A stretch of 64,000 nucleotides of DNA from Branchiostoma lanceolatum (taxonomy: Eukaryota; Chordata; Leptocardii; Amphioxiformes; Branchiostomatidae), in contig NC_089732.1 in NCBI RefSeq assembly GCF_035083965.1, positions 12,477,424-12,541,423 of the forward strand, read 5' to 3'. Below, one piece after another: positions 49,001-59,200 of this stretch; position 1 is the first letter of the stretch, and every line of letters starts with the position of its first letter. The notes beneath the pieces were generated by a model, which searched no databases, was not told the DNA's origin, and saw only the letters and a program-made list of their open reading frames with translations. The position numbers and the translations under genes were made by a program.

Positions 49001-49243
49001 AGGGGCATGCCCCGGTGTGCGATGGTCAAAACCTTACACTCGGACATACGTGGTCTCGTAGAAGAAGCTGAATTATCTTGACAAGTTATGGTTATCAGGA
49101 TTTTGCTATATATTCTTGAAAGATCATAATCATATAAGAAGATTTGGTGTGAATATTAGGTCTGACTTTGGTTTGGGTTATTGTTCTTCTAGGGATACAA
49201 GGTTGGCGATCAAGAAGGATGGACAGAGGCTCAGAAGATTTAG
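46033..49243 (+). CDS. FABP-like intracellular lipid-binding protein G9
   Basis: Exons 46033-46117, 47356-47525, 48559-48672 and 49193-49243 encode 139 aa. It starts MPFDLEKISGTYKITG, with Tyr for the nearly universal Trp of G-T-W-K. Exon 2 has VQPDALKKLLASEIT, VSGNTFTDKTILG and LGQESEETDAAG. Exon 3 has VTYTVEGDYLVYVYP and RQTLKWTDD, with Leu at the Arg106 position. Exon 4 is GYKVGDQEGWTEAQKI, with Thr and Ala for Arg126 and Tyr128. All three ligand-carboxylate residues are therefore changed, so it is the strongest candidate in the cluster for an altered ligand. It resembles G8, G10 and G11 most. AATAAA at 49558-49563. Intron 1 carries a duplication and a Harbinger-like MITE. Intron 2 has a MITE starting 12 bp after the donor, and intron 3 a SINE. 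Confidence 0.92.
46151..46540. repeat. ~200-bp tandem duplication in G9 intron 1
   Basis: Both units start TTTAGAGAAAT and share CCATACCTTATCAGTTATAA, GACCAGTTATATTGTCGCCG and CTTGAAAAGCTTGGTGCAA in order. Confidence 0.9.
46858..47273. mobile_element. MITE with TTA target duplication, Harbinger-like (G9 intron 1)
   Basis: Terminal repeats GGCTACACCAAG...TTATGGATGACGTC and the inverse GACGTCATCCATAA...CTTGGTGTAGCC close a 416-bp element flanked by TTA on both sides. A three-base TTA/TAA target and GG-initial ends fit PIF/Harbinger-type elements. No transposase. Confidence 0.75.
47538..47999. mobile_element. Palindromic MITE with TA target site (G9 intron 2)
   Basis: Ends TAGCCTCCGTTGCAGGCTTC and its complement, flanked by TA, match the family at 35095-35348. 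The interior contains ~35-bp tandem units (TACGCTCTACGCTAAATT) at 47610-47775 and nested inverted repeats (GCAGATACGGCCCCC and inverse). Confidence 0.75.
48740..49070 (+). repeat. tRNA-derived SINE (G9 intron 3)
   Basis: The tRNA-like head has TGGGGCGTAATGG (A box) and GGGTTCGATCCCGGG (B box, about 48789). It is followed by the shared body GAAAGGCACTTAACAC...TTTCCTCACTTCACTCAGGTG and a 3' part with GTTAAAGAACCCAC. It is the most complete SINE of the window. Confidence 0.8.
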
Positions 49244-49763
49244 ACCCAGGCGTTGACAATAGCGGAAATAATCCGGCACCCTGATTCACTACTAGCTTCA
49301 AGAATACCACAATCATGTACGCAGACGAAGAGGAAAACTTACATCCACTCAAACTATTACGAATGTACCTCACATTTTTCCAAATGCGTTGCAGAAGATT
49401 CTTACTTTGTATAAAAATCCATAGTTGAAGATCCTAACTATGTGTATTATTACCGTGATTTTGATAGTCAATCTGTTAATGTTCTGACATCAAAATGCAA
49501 ATGGCTCTCATGTGTATACACCAACTCAGTTCAGACGTTTAATCTTCAAAGTAGTGCAATAAATAAATAAAGTTTAAAGTCTTTAATATACTATTAGATA
49601 GATTACAAAATTCTCTATCGTCTATTGCACAATGTCATAAAAGTCCAGCATTAAGGGGACGCCCCAACTTTTTTGGGGTCTGAAGGCGGAGGCTCTTGCT
49701 ACATTAAACACACATTAAACGACACTGTCCTACACAATGCATATTGTGCAGCGCCGTATCTGC

Positions 49764-50020
49764 TAAAGCCCTCCCCCTCTCACTGGATCTGCGGCACGCT
49801 GGTGGCGTCGCTGCGTCCTAAACTGGATTTGTGTTAACCTTGACTTTATAATGGGAGTGTCATTCAAAACGTACAAGTATGACAAAAAAGACAATAAAAC
49901 ACACAAAGCTTTAAAAAAAGGTTCGTTTTCTGTCGGTGAAATTCATTGAGTGCTTTGTCAATTCGATCGGCCTCAGCGACACTGCCAGCGTGCCACGGGT
50001 CAAGTGGGAGGGGGGCTTTA
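49764..50020. mobile_element. MITE, TTAA-type family copy
   Basis: Left end AAGCCCTCCCCCTCTCACTGG and right GGGAGGGGGGCTTTA are inverted. The interior matches 40990-41242 (TAATGGGA, CATTCAAAACGTACAAGTAT, CAATTCGATCGGCC). Confidence 0.7.
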
Positions 50021-50139
50021 ATACCCCATTCCACAAGCTAGTGCGACGACTACTCTGCGAGCTAAAATGTGAAGGAGCGCTCAATACATTTCAGAGATAA
50101 AAAACGTGGCTATTTACGCTTCGTGTGTTTTGTGGTCTT

Positions 50140-50290
50140 TTCAGTCCCCCTTTTACATTGTGATAATATGCTAATTATGAAGTCAAGTATTAAACAAATC
50201 CAATCTAGGTTGCAGTTCGATCACCGTCGAGCTAAATGCGGGCCCTTATATCACCCGTGGTCTAATGTGGCCTTACCCTTTCGTGGATTC
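50140..50290 (+). repeat. Duplicated upstream segment of G10 (paralogue at 55335-55490)
   Basis: TTACATTGTGAT, ATATGCTAATTATGAAGT, CTAGGTTGCAG and TATATCACCCGTGGTCTAAT occur in order at both places. This marks the left part of the G10/G11 duplication. Confidence 0.85.
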
Positions 50291-50389
50291 TTTTGTAAGT
50301 GAATTAAACTTCTTTAATTTTAGCGGGGGTTTAATTCCATTGATTAATTGAAAGACCACTCGAGTGAAGTCTGAATTAAGTGAAACCGC

Positions 50390-50780
50390 GGTATCAATTA
50401 GATTGTCAACAACTTGAAGCATTGAACTGTCGTCAGCAAAAAGAAAAGGCTGAGAGACAAGTCCTTCAGCAATATGGCTTACGTATTAGAGAAGTAAATC
50501 GTAGTATAGACCCCTGGGGGACACATGATGAGACGCAACACAAATTGAAGACTGACCGTCGATAACGACGCGCTGATACCTATTACTGAGATAGTTATAT
50601 AACCAGTTTATGAGGGGCCGTGAATATCATATTTTTTTGTAATTTAGATGCAAGACCAGAGAGCCAGGCCTTGTCAAAGGCCTTTGAGAAATCGAGGAAA
50701 ACAGAAAGAACCTCCCTCCCCGAGTCCAAGACTAAAATTACATGAGTAAATACACCAGTTGTCGCATGGTAGAATACCAC
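50390..50780 (-). mobile_element. LINE reverse-transcriptase fragment
   Basis: The minus strand encodes RT motifs in order: LSVFLDFSKAFDKA (first catalytic Asp, about 50700), LINWLYNYLSNRYQRVVIDG (about 50600-50545) and FLFADDSSML (the A-D-D catalytic pair, about 50455-50425). The reading frame shifts between the last two. It is a remnant of a CR1/Jockey/L2-type LINE without endonuclease or 3' tail. It sits in the G10 upstream region and is absent from the equivalent place before G11. Confidence 0.85.
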
Positions 50781-50892
50781 ATATACAACCCGCTATTATA
50801 TAGGTCAAACAAATATTTGCATGAAACGTTGCAACAATCGTCCCTCAAAAAGCCAAATGTGCTTACACGTGTTGTAAAATCTGGCATAATGT

Positions 50893-50954
50893 CCATATTT
50901 GGTGATGAGCATATGTACTTTGCCTACCCCAGCACCAGTCGACCCTTTATATAA
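50893..50954 (+). promoter_or_regulatory. G10 promoter elements: CArG box and TATA box
   Basis: CCATATTTGG (50893-50902) is a perfect CArG box. TTTATATAA (about 50947-50954) is a TATA-like box some 100 bp before the start codon. Both are kept at matching spacing before G11. Confidence 0.55.
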
Positions 50955-51605
50955 CTTGTCGTACAAAGGTTCCTCCTACTTTAACTCGGACCTACAGAAG
51001 GTGAACCTCGTATTTTCTTCTCGCCTAAAAAAGGCCAGATACCGTCCAAGATGCCGTTTGATTTGGCCAAAGGTACCGGTACCTGGAAGGGAAGCAAGCA
51101 CTCCGACAACCACCCGGAGATCATGGCAAAAATGGGTAAATCTTTCTTTTTTTGTCACAAAAAGGGGATAGAAATTGACGTAGACGTTCCTATTACTTTT
51201 AGTTACTGACTTACTAAATGGAACAGTAAACGTATGCTTGCACAGGACCCAAAGCTGAACACTAGGGAGTTTTGTAACCCTATATCACTCCTGGCACGGG
51301 ACGACTCAACCGTGGACGCCGTCACAACCGTCCCAGTTCGGGTATCAACACCCCTCCCTACTGTAAGAATGTAAGAAAACGATAAGATCCTATTAATATC
51401 AGTATTCTATGTCTTGCAATAGGAATCCCGGCAGAAGTACAAGCGATGCTGAAAGACGCTGAGTTCCCGTTGAGATCACAGTGTCTGGAAACACCTTCAC
51501 CAGCAAGCGCACGATGTTGGGCAAGACCTCAGAGAACACCTTCACACTTGGAAAGGAGTGCGAGGAGACCGATCCAACCGGCCACAAGAGGATGGTAAGT
51601 ACATA

Positions 51606-51695
51606 TTGAATACAACACGGGGTATTCCGTATCACCCGAGGTTCCAGACCGACGGCGGGAGGGCTGGGACCGAGGGTGATGCGGAATACAACGTG
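51606..51695. repeat. Short inverted repeat after G10 exon 2
   Basis: TACAACACG.GGTATTCCG.ATCACCC on the left is mirrored by GGGTGAT.CGGAATAC..CGTGTTGTA on the right, with about 35 bp between. It starts 11 bp after the exon 2 donor. Confidence 0.75.
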
Positions 51696-51897
51696 TTGTA
51701 TTTTATTTATGTCATACCTTGGTCATACCCACCCGAGAAAACACACATTTCAATGCGGAATGCGCCAGAAGTTGAGGAAGTTGTGTGTCCTCGAACAAGA
51801 AACTGTAGCAACATTGATTCCAATCTCCGAATCCAGTATTCGAATTTCCGACGGCGGCGCAACCGGCGAGCTCGAAATGCGTTCGAAATATTCTATG

Positions 51898-52410
51898 GAA
51901 GCCTGTGTGATAACACTCCCGAACCCTATGTGATCCACCCTCGTTCACCAGGACCCCTCCGCTCCACGTTACATCGCTCGCGTATTGGCCCTGGTAAAAT
52001 GGGCTGGCATCCATGGTTATGACGATATCGCCACCAAAACAGCTTCAGCCAATCAGAGGGGTTAAAAACCGTTTGCTTCCTCTCATCGGAAGCCAGTGCG
52101 CAAAGAACGCTGGGAAGCTATAAACCAATCAGGTTACGTGTTACGGCTAGCTCATTAACTATTCATGAGCTACAACTGCCGTTTGTGCCAAATAAGGGTT
52201 AGCTCATTAACTATTCATGAGCTACAACTGCCGTTTGTGCCAAATAAGGGTTAGCTCATTAATTATTCATGAGCAAGTCTCGTCGACCTGCAATAACCAT
52301 GGATGCCAGCCCATTTTACCAGGGCCAATACGCGAGCGATGTAACGTGGGGCGGAAGGGTCCTGGTGAACGAGGATGATGTGATCCGGATAGGTATCACA
52401 CGGTCCGGAA
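51898..52410. mobile_element. Foldback element with 3 x 52-bp core repeats (G10 intron 2)
   Basis: Arms of about 120 bp (51898-52022 and 52289-52410, with ATTTTACCAGGGCCAATACG and its complement) enclose about 270 bp. In the loop a 52-bp unit containing AGCTCATTAACTATTCATGA repeats three times (starts near 52146, 52198 and 52250). No ORF. Confidence 0.8.
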
Positions 52411-52469
52411 CACCCGTATCAGGCCCAGGCATGACATAAATGTATACATTAGACTGTCACAGTGTTCTT

Positions 52470-52930
52470 CAGGCCCCGGTTCCAATAAACGGCGATCGCG
52501 CTGCGCGACCTGACTTGGATTTGTGTAACCCTTCATAGTTGGGTGAAAAAGTTGCAAAATGAATAGGTATGACTGGAAAGACAAGAAAATCGACTAAGCG
52601 TAAAAAGGTTCGTTTTTATCTGTGTAATTCGTTGAGCGCTCTGTCAAATTTTACATCGCAACGCGATCGCGACGAGGTCACCACCCTAGCGGTGCCCTGG
52701 AATCCAGAGCATATGTACCGGCCCGCGCTCTGAGTTACCCGGGCCTACCCTTCCGCTCCCCCCGAAGATCTACCCCGCCCCACTATCCGCTAGCCACTAG
52801 TGAGAAGTGGGGCGGGGTACGTTGTCGGGCCAGCGGGAGGGTAGGTCCGAGGAAGCTCCGGGCGCGGGCCAGTGTAGGTCCGGGGAAGCTCGGTGCAATC
52901 GCTCTGGGTTCCAGGGTACCCTAGTGGAAT
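52470..52930. mobile_element. Nested MITE remnants (G10 intron 2)
   Basis: 52470-52690 resembles the MITE at 62991-63244 (GGCGATCGCG, GGATTTGTGTAACCCTT, AATTCGTTGAGCGCT) and begins after the same GTTCTT flank, so it predates the G10/G11 split. A second inverted repeat (CCCTAGCGGTGCCCTGGAA and GTTCCAGGGTACCCTAG ends) spans 52683-52924. Confidence 0.6.
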
Positions 52931-52965
52931 CGGGTTGTCACTGTCTTCTCGAATGATCATGCTGA

Positions 52966-53075
52966 AAGTCAAAGTCAAAGTTTATTGCACAACGATACAA
53001 TCATGGTTGTTTTTCCGTACATAAGGCCTATGACGTCTGAAGAGATAATAATAGATAAGACAGCGGTCGGTAACG
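52966..53075 (-). mobile_element. LINE 3' tail fragment
   Basis: AAAGTCAAAGTCAAAG followed by TTTATTGCACAACGA reads on the minus strand as GCAATAAA plus a (CTTTGA)n tail. Confidence 0.55.
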
Positions 53076-53079
53076 AGGC

Positions 53080-53435
53080 CCGTGTGACCTTTGACTCCCA
53101 GGTCACGTGACTACCCATTTTTAGCTGAAGAAAGATGGCGGATGTTGTCTGAAAGCTTGTCACCAACAAACTTTAAGCATTGTGCACTCCGAGATGGCTT
53201 AGTTATTGTAACGTTAGTACATGTAGTTCTAGGGACATTAAGCTTGCAAATCAATTGCGCTGACGGGCAAGAAGGAAATTTATTCTAGGAACCAACATTA
53301 CATTACGTCTATTTCTCTACTATACCAAGGACACTATATAATGTCCTTGACAATATGTACTCAACGTAGTATACTTCGTTTAGTTTAATGTCTCCTCTTT
53401 TCTTGAATACTTTAATTTTGCTTCCCACTATACAG
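53080..53435 (+). repeat. Intron 2 segment shared by G10 and G11
   Basis: TTTGACTCCCAGGTCACGTG, AGCTGAAGAAAGATGGCGGA and AAGAAGGAAAT...ATTCT recur at 63270-63660 in the same order before exon 3. This supports duplication of the whole gene. Confidence 0.85.
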
Positions 53436-53649
53436 GTGACCTACACCGTAGAAGGAGACACCCTGGTATCCGTGCACCCGAACCATGACGGGAAGGGACT
53501 AGTTGTCCGCCAGACCCGCAAATGGCTGGACGACAAGACCATCCGTACGGTAAGACAAAAACATTTTTTTTCCAAATTTACTTCAATTACCACAAAACAA
53601 GGCTAATAATATCCACTAACTTGTTTGCGGTTACTGGATTTGGATTTAT

Positions 53650-53865
53650 TGGAATTGCAACAGTGCAATTCACGTGGGACACAGGCAGCTATTGCTGATG
53701 TCGTGACCCACACACATAATAGACCCGTTTTTACACTTGGGTGGAGTGGGGAAAATCGTGTTAAGTGCCTTTTTTTCCCATCGGTGGCAGCAGGGGATTC
53801 AAGCCCGGAACCCCTTGGTTCTGAGTCGAAAATCCTGCCGTTACGCCACACGACCCCACTACTGT
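53650..53865 (-). repeat. tRNA-derived SINE (G10 intron 3)
   Basis: On the minus strand GTGGCGTAACGGCAGGA (A box) and GGGCTTGAATCCCC (B box) are followed by the shared GGCACTTAACACGATTTT / CCCCACTCCACCCAAGTGT body. Confidence 0.7.
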
Positions 53866-54774
53866 GCTAGACTGTGATGACAGGTGTTTGTTCACCTTTG
53901 ACTTGAAAAGGAAAAGCTTAAGGTTGTACTCATCAGCGAAACAAACACGACGGAAGCTTATTCCATAGCGATATATCTCAAGAAAAGAAGCTTTTAGCAT
54001 GGAAATTCCTCATAAGAGGTGGAGTATGAACGAGAAAAAAAAGAGTAAATTATGCTTCCGTAAAAGTGGCAAAACTTGTGCTTGCTGAGAAAGTTCGCAG
54101 TGGAGGCTAGGAACAAGCGAGTGAAGTTTCACAGAGAATTTGCCGCCAAATAGCGATAGTGTGGTCTATTTGTAAATGCTTCAGCTCACTGAAACTTAAA
54201 AACACATTGCTATATACGACAAAACCATTATCTCGACATGTTTGCCATGATTAAAACCGACCGGTTGCTGAAACTTGATGGTTGTCTCTGAATGCCTAAT
54301 GCCTTCATTGTACACATATGCCCACTTGGTTTAGTACGCGTCAAAATAAAGCTAGATTACGGATAGTATCCATTGTCAAGTCACTACAAGAATTATTTAC
54401 CCTAAATTATTTCTCCTCGCTTCGTTGTAATGCTAAGAATTTTAGATCACATACGTTTCAAACTCAAAAGTTTGTCTTAACTCGTTAGTAAATATATAAA
54501 TTTGGCCGCATCACTTGGGGGTATCAAGTAGGGAAACATAGGTTGTATCAATCTATTAAGTTCAGGCCCCTTTTTATAGTATGAATTACCTTCTACTTAA
54601 AAATGGTGTTCATCTTCTATTATATCTAGATTACAGTATAACATACCAGAGGATTCAATGTATAGTTTGTGGCAGCTGATTTGCATTTCTTTTAAATAAC
54701 ATGTGTTGCTGCTGCCGTTCCAGGAATACAAGGTGGGTGATCTGGAGGGATGGGCTGAGATGCAGAAGATCTAG

Positions 54775-55246
54775 ATCTAGATCTCTGATCCACTGTACTG
54801 TCCTCTATATGTACGTCTCGTACCGTAGTTGACAACAGATTTCCATGTCTTATAACCAGCATCACTTTTATATCCAAACATTGTGGTCTTCAAGATGAAT
54901 GAATATTGAAAAAAAAACTTTCATTGTCTCTTGTCATTTCATCATAAGAAGTGTGATGTGTCAACTTTAGGCCACGTGCTTTTGAATTAGTTACTACCTT
55001 TACAGTAAAAAGCGTAATATTAGGCCCAGCTCTAATTATTGTTACTGATCTTCTCATGTTAGCCTGATAATGTGCACTTTTAGCACCAGTTATCATTAAG
55101 TACAGTAGGGGCATCTTCCTTGGATTGTTTTAAATAACACTCGCGGCTTGCAAAGAAATAGGTGTGACAGATCGTTCAGTGTAATATAACCGCGTGCCTG
55201 CAAACCTGACATGTTACGCCAAAGGGCAGTTATACCCGATATACAG

Positions 55247-55322
<76 letters not shown>

Positions 55323-56259
55323 GTTTTGTTGTCTTTTCAGTCACCCTTTACATTGTGATGATATGCTAATTATGAAGTTAAGGATTATACAAATCAAATC
55401 TAGGTTGCAGCTCGATCGCCGTCGAGCTCAATGTCGGTCCTTATATCACCCGTGGTCTAATGTGACCTTACCCTTTGCTCAAGTACACATTGCATGCGAA
55501 CTATATAGCTATGAGGTAATGTGTTTGCAAAGTTAAGTGGTTACGTTAAAATTTGAAACGGGTCAACGAACTCATAGACTGATGGATTCGTAGAGAGGCA
55601 GACTTGTAAAATAAAAAAAATGACATTTGAGCCATATTCGTATTGTACAATGTCATTAGTTATTCTGAATGCGTTTTTGCATGTCACTAAAGTAATTTTT
55701 GCAGACGGTACAGGCTTTAAGTTATCATTCAGAATATGGTAAACTTTGTACCACGAGTGAGTCATACGTACTGACTGCCTGTGTTAGATGACTGCGATAA
55801 AGTTCAGGCGTAAGCCACCTCTGCAGAATACATATCGTATGATCAGTTTTGTGTGTTTCCAACTAGGATTGTTTGAGGTACAAGGCAGTTGTGACAATAC
55901 ACATAGCATATGTTTGCTGAATGAGAAAGTTACAAATGAGCCAACCTGACATTACATAGTAACAAGAGAACGGTGACAGCACACGTACTGTGAACACCGT
56001 TATTGAATAGGTCAAACAAATATTTGCATGAAACATAGCAACAATCGTCCCTCAAACAGCCAAATGTGCTTACACATGTCGTACAATACGGAATCATGTC
56101 CATATTTGGTGTTGAGCATATGTACTTTGTCTACCTCACCACCCACAGTCGACCTTTTATATAGCTTGTCGTACAAAGGTTCCTCCCACTTTAACTCGGA
56201 CCACCAGGAGGTGAACATCGTCTTTTCTTCTCGTCTGAACCCCCCAACTATCGCCCAAG
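54775..56259. other. G10-G11 spacer
   Basis: It contains the G10 3' flank, a pure (GT)n microsatellite at 55246-55317, the duplicated upstream segment (55335-55490) and the G11 promoter. No gene. Confidence 0.6.
56100..56164 (+). promoter_or_regulatory. G11 promoter elements: CArG box and TATA box
   Basis: CCATATTTGG (56100-56109) and TTTTATATAG (about 56155-56164) match the G10 pair in sequence and spacing (about 45 bp apart). The sequence between and after them (GAGCATATGTACTTTG, CTTGTCGTACAAAGGTTCCT) is also conserved. Confidence 0.55.
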
Positions 56260-59200
56260 ATGCCGTTTGATTTGGCCAAAGGTACCGGTACCTGGAAGGG
56301 AAGCAAGCGCTCCGACAACTACCCGGAGATCATGGCAAAAATGGGTAAGAAAATTGTGCAAAAATTTGAAGAAGCTGTTTCTACTGCTTCTTCACTAACT
56401 CACGTATCTTACTGAAAGTCTAACACTAGTCTTGTACATGACCTAAAGTTAACGTTGAAGAAGTAGAGAATTTTTGTTACCATATCACAGCAAGTTTGTA
56501 TCCCTTTGACTTGAATCTTATCTAAAATGATCAAAGATAGACTTCCCTGTGTCAAGAATAAAGTATGATGTTGGCTACATAAAATTCTCACTACTTGGCA
56601 CTTCAAGTTTCTCGATTCCATCAAGTATAGCCAAAACTTGGAAGCCCATAACGTTTCATTGGGAGGTAAGATTTTTCAAGGTCATAGAAAGTCATTGTAT
56701 GCCTTACTACCTCCCACCCTCTAACTTTTGGACGTCGAGCAAGAAGAGTTATTTATTAACCAGGGGGAGGGTAGGGAGATTAATCAAGGTCGCCCGGTCT
56801 TCTTTGATACACCGGCGGACCAATGGTAATTTAAACATGATGCCGAGAGTAGTTACAGATTTGCAAAAATAAGGGAATGGCATAAATTTTGAAGAAAAAA
56901 AGCCTTTTATGAAATGACAAATACATGTATAAGATCCTTCAATAGCCCATTGAACATATGTAGACATTCTTAGTGGAGAAGTTGCGAAATTTGGGTTAAA
57001 AGGGGTTTCAAAGAAAGCCAATTTCTGGTAGGAGGTTTCGGATGCAAATTAAAAAAAAAAAGGTTTCACAGGAGTACTTAAAAACTGTTGCATCAGAAAA
57101 TCAGGGCTATTGTCGTATGTCGTATCAGCACCCCTGGGTTGTTGGAATTAGCTGTCCGGTCCGATCGGCGGAATTAGCTGTCCGGTCCGAAATCGGGGCG
57201 GAAAAAGCTGTCCGACTATTTCTGCGTGTGGTTGCGCCCCCTGACAGATATTAAAGAAAGTGCAAGCAGTCTGACGTGTCACCGCATGTCATGGCGTCAA
57301 GCGCGCTCATTGGATACAATACATGCAAATGCCCCCGGCGGGTACCGCCGGGGAATGCAGCGATACTTTATGTCAATAATGGCGCTCCAGGTATTTGTTT
57401 ATTTGGGGGTGGGAGCGAATCTTGATATCCATTCATATGCGCAAGAGGCGACATTACTTCAAACAATGCCCCGCCCCCACAGGACTGCGTTATTAGTGGG
57501 ACATAGAGTACCTAATGCAAGTGTCAAATAATAAGGGCCAGATTTAATGAACGATCCTCGGGGGGTCTAACCCTGCAAGAGCGGAATGGAAAGGGGACAT
57601 ATATATGTCGCACCGAGTCTTGGTCCATGCCCAATACTAGCACCAAACTAGGCACAGCCTCATTACTCGGTAGGGTACCTACTGGCTGAACTTCAAGGTG
57701 AATATTCAAGGTGAATATTATGGACATAAAGTATCAATGGACCAAGACTCGGTGCGACAGCTATTAGTATATCGCTCGCGTTCCCCGGCCATATTGTCTG
57801 AAGAAATAGCGTCGAATATGATTTCAAAATCCCCCGGTTACTAGTTGTATCGCAGCATTAAAATTATTGCGAAACCGATATCCACATCTTGTTTCAAATA
57901 TCCGATCCCTTGTGTGAAGAAATAGCGTCAAATATGATTTAAAACAGTCGGGAGGCGAAGTCTAGGGCAATGGACGGGGACACACCTATGTTCCGAACGG
58001 GGCCGGGGACACACCTATGTTCCGAACGCCCTATGTTCCGAACGGGTACATATAAAGGCTTGCTGGACGGATTGCAGCGCTATTTGCTCTTCATCTAAAT
58101 GAGGCCCGTGAAGTTCAAAAAGTGATTAGGACACATTGGGACATAGAGTACCTAATGCAAGTGCCAAATTGTACGGGCCGGATTTAATAAACGAGCCACG
58201 GGGGGTCTAACCCTTCAAGAGCCGGTAGGAAAGGGTTACATTTAAAGGCTTGCTCAACGGATTGCAGCGCTATTTGCTGTCAATCTAAATGTTGCTCGTG
58301 AACTTGAAACAGTGATTAGGACACATTGGGACATAGAGTACCTAATGCAAGTATCAAATTGTACGGGCCGGATTTAATAAACGAGCCACGGGGGATCTAA
58401 CCCTTCAAGAGCGGGTAGGAAAGGGTTACATTTAAAGGCTTGCTCAACGGATTGCAGCGCTATTTGCTGTCAATCTAAATGTTGCTCGTGAACTTGAAAC
58501 AGTGATTAGGACACATTGGGACATACAGTACCTAATGCAAGTATCAAATTGTACGGGCCGGATTTAATAAACGAGCCACGGTGGCGGGGGGGCGGTCTAA
58601 CCCTTCAAAAGCGGGTGGGAAAGGGGACTTAAATAGGCTTGTTGGACGGATTGCAGCGCTATTTGCTGTCAATCTAAATGTTGCTCGTGAACTTGAAACA
58701 GTGATTAGGACACTCTGGGACATAGAGTACCTAATGCAAGTGCCAAATTGTACGGGCCGGATTAAATAAACGAGCCACTGGGGATCTAACCCTTCGGAGC
58801 GGGTAGGAAAGGGGTACATTTAAAGGCTTGCTCAACGGATTGCAGCGCTATTTGCTGTCAATCTAAATGTTGCTCGTGAACTTGAAACAGTGATTAGGAC
58901 ACTCTGGGACATAGAGTACCTAATGCAAGTGTCAAATTGTACGGGCCGGATTTAATAAACGAGCCACGGGGGGTCTAACCCTTCAAGAGCGGGTAGGAAA
59001 GGGTTACATTTAAAGGCTTGCTCAACGGATTGCAGCGCTATTTGCTGTCAATCTAAATGTTGCTCGTGAACTTGAAACTGTGATTAGGACACATTGGGAC
59101 ATACAGTACCTAATGCAAGTATCAAATTGTACGGGCCGGATTTAATAAACGAGCCACGGGGGGTCTAACCCTTCAAGAAAGGGTGGGAAAGGGGACTTAA

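Larger units (their letters stand above)
51051..54774 (+). pseudogene. FABP-like gene G10, one-base frameshift in exon 2
   Basis: Exons 51051-51135, 51423-51594, 53436-53549 and 54724-54774 are all found with good splice sites. Exon 1 starts MPFDLAKGTGTWKGSKHSDN. Exon 2 is 172 nt, against 173 nt in the twin G11: one base is missing after the codons for EFPL (about 51470-51475). The shifted frame stays open through exon 2 but meets TGA at the exon 2/3 junction. Downstream codons are well kept (VTYTVEGDTLVSVHP, RQTRKWLDDKTIRT, EYKVGDLEGWAEMQKI), so the change is recent or is a sequencing/assembly error. Intron 1 is only 287 bp and preserves the empty site of the transposon found in G11. Intron 2 is full of inverted-repeat elements. 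Confidence 0.8.

Noticed and set aside
57606-57759. Target duplication for the 154-bp insert
   Set aside because: Flanks share no clear direct repeat. I keep it as MITE-like on its inverted ends only.
58544-58819. Open frames in the 190-bp array (both strands)
   Set aside because: They exist in only one variant unit and are closed in the others, so they are repeat by-products.
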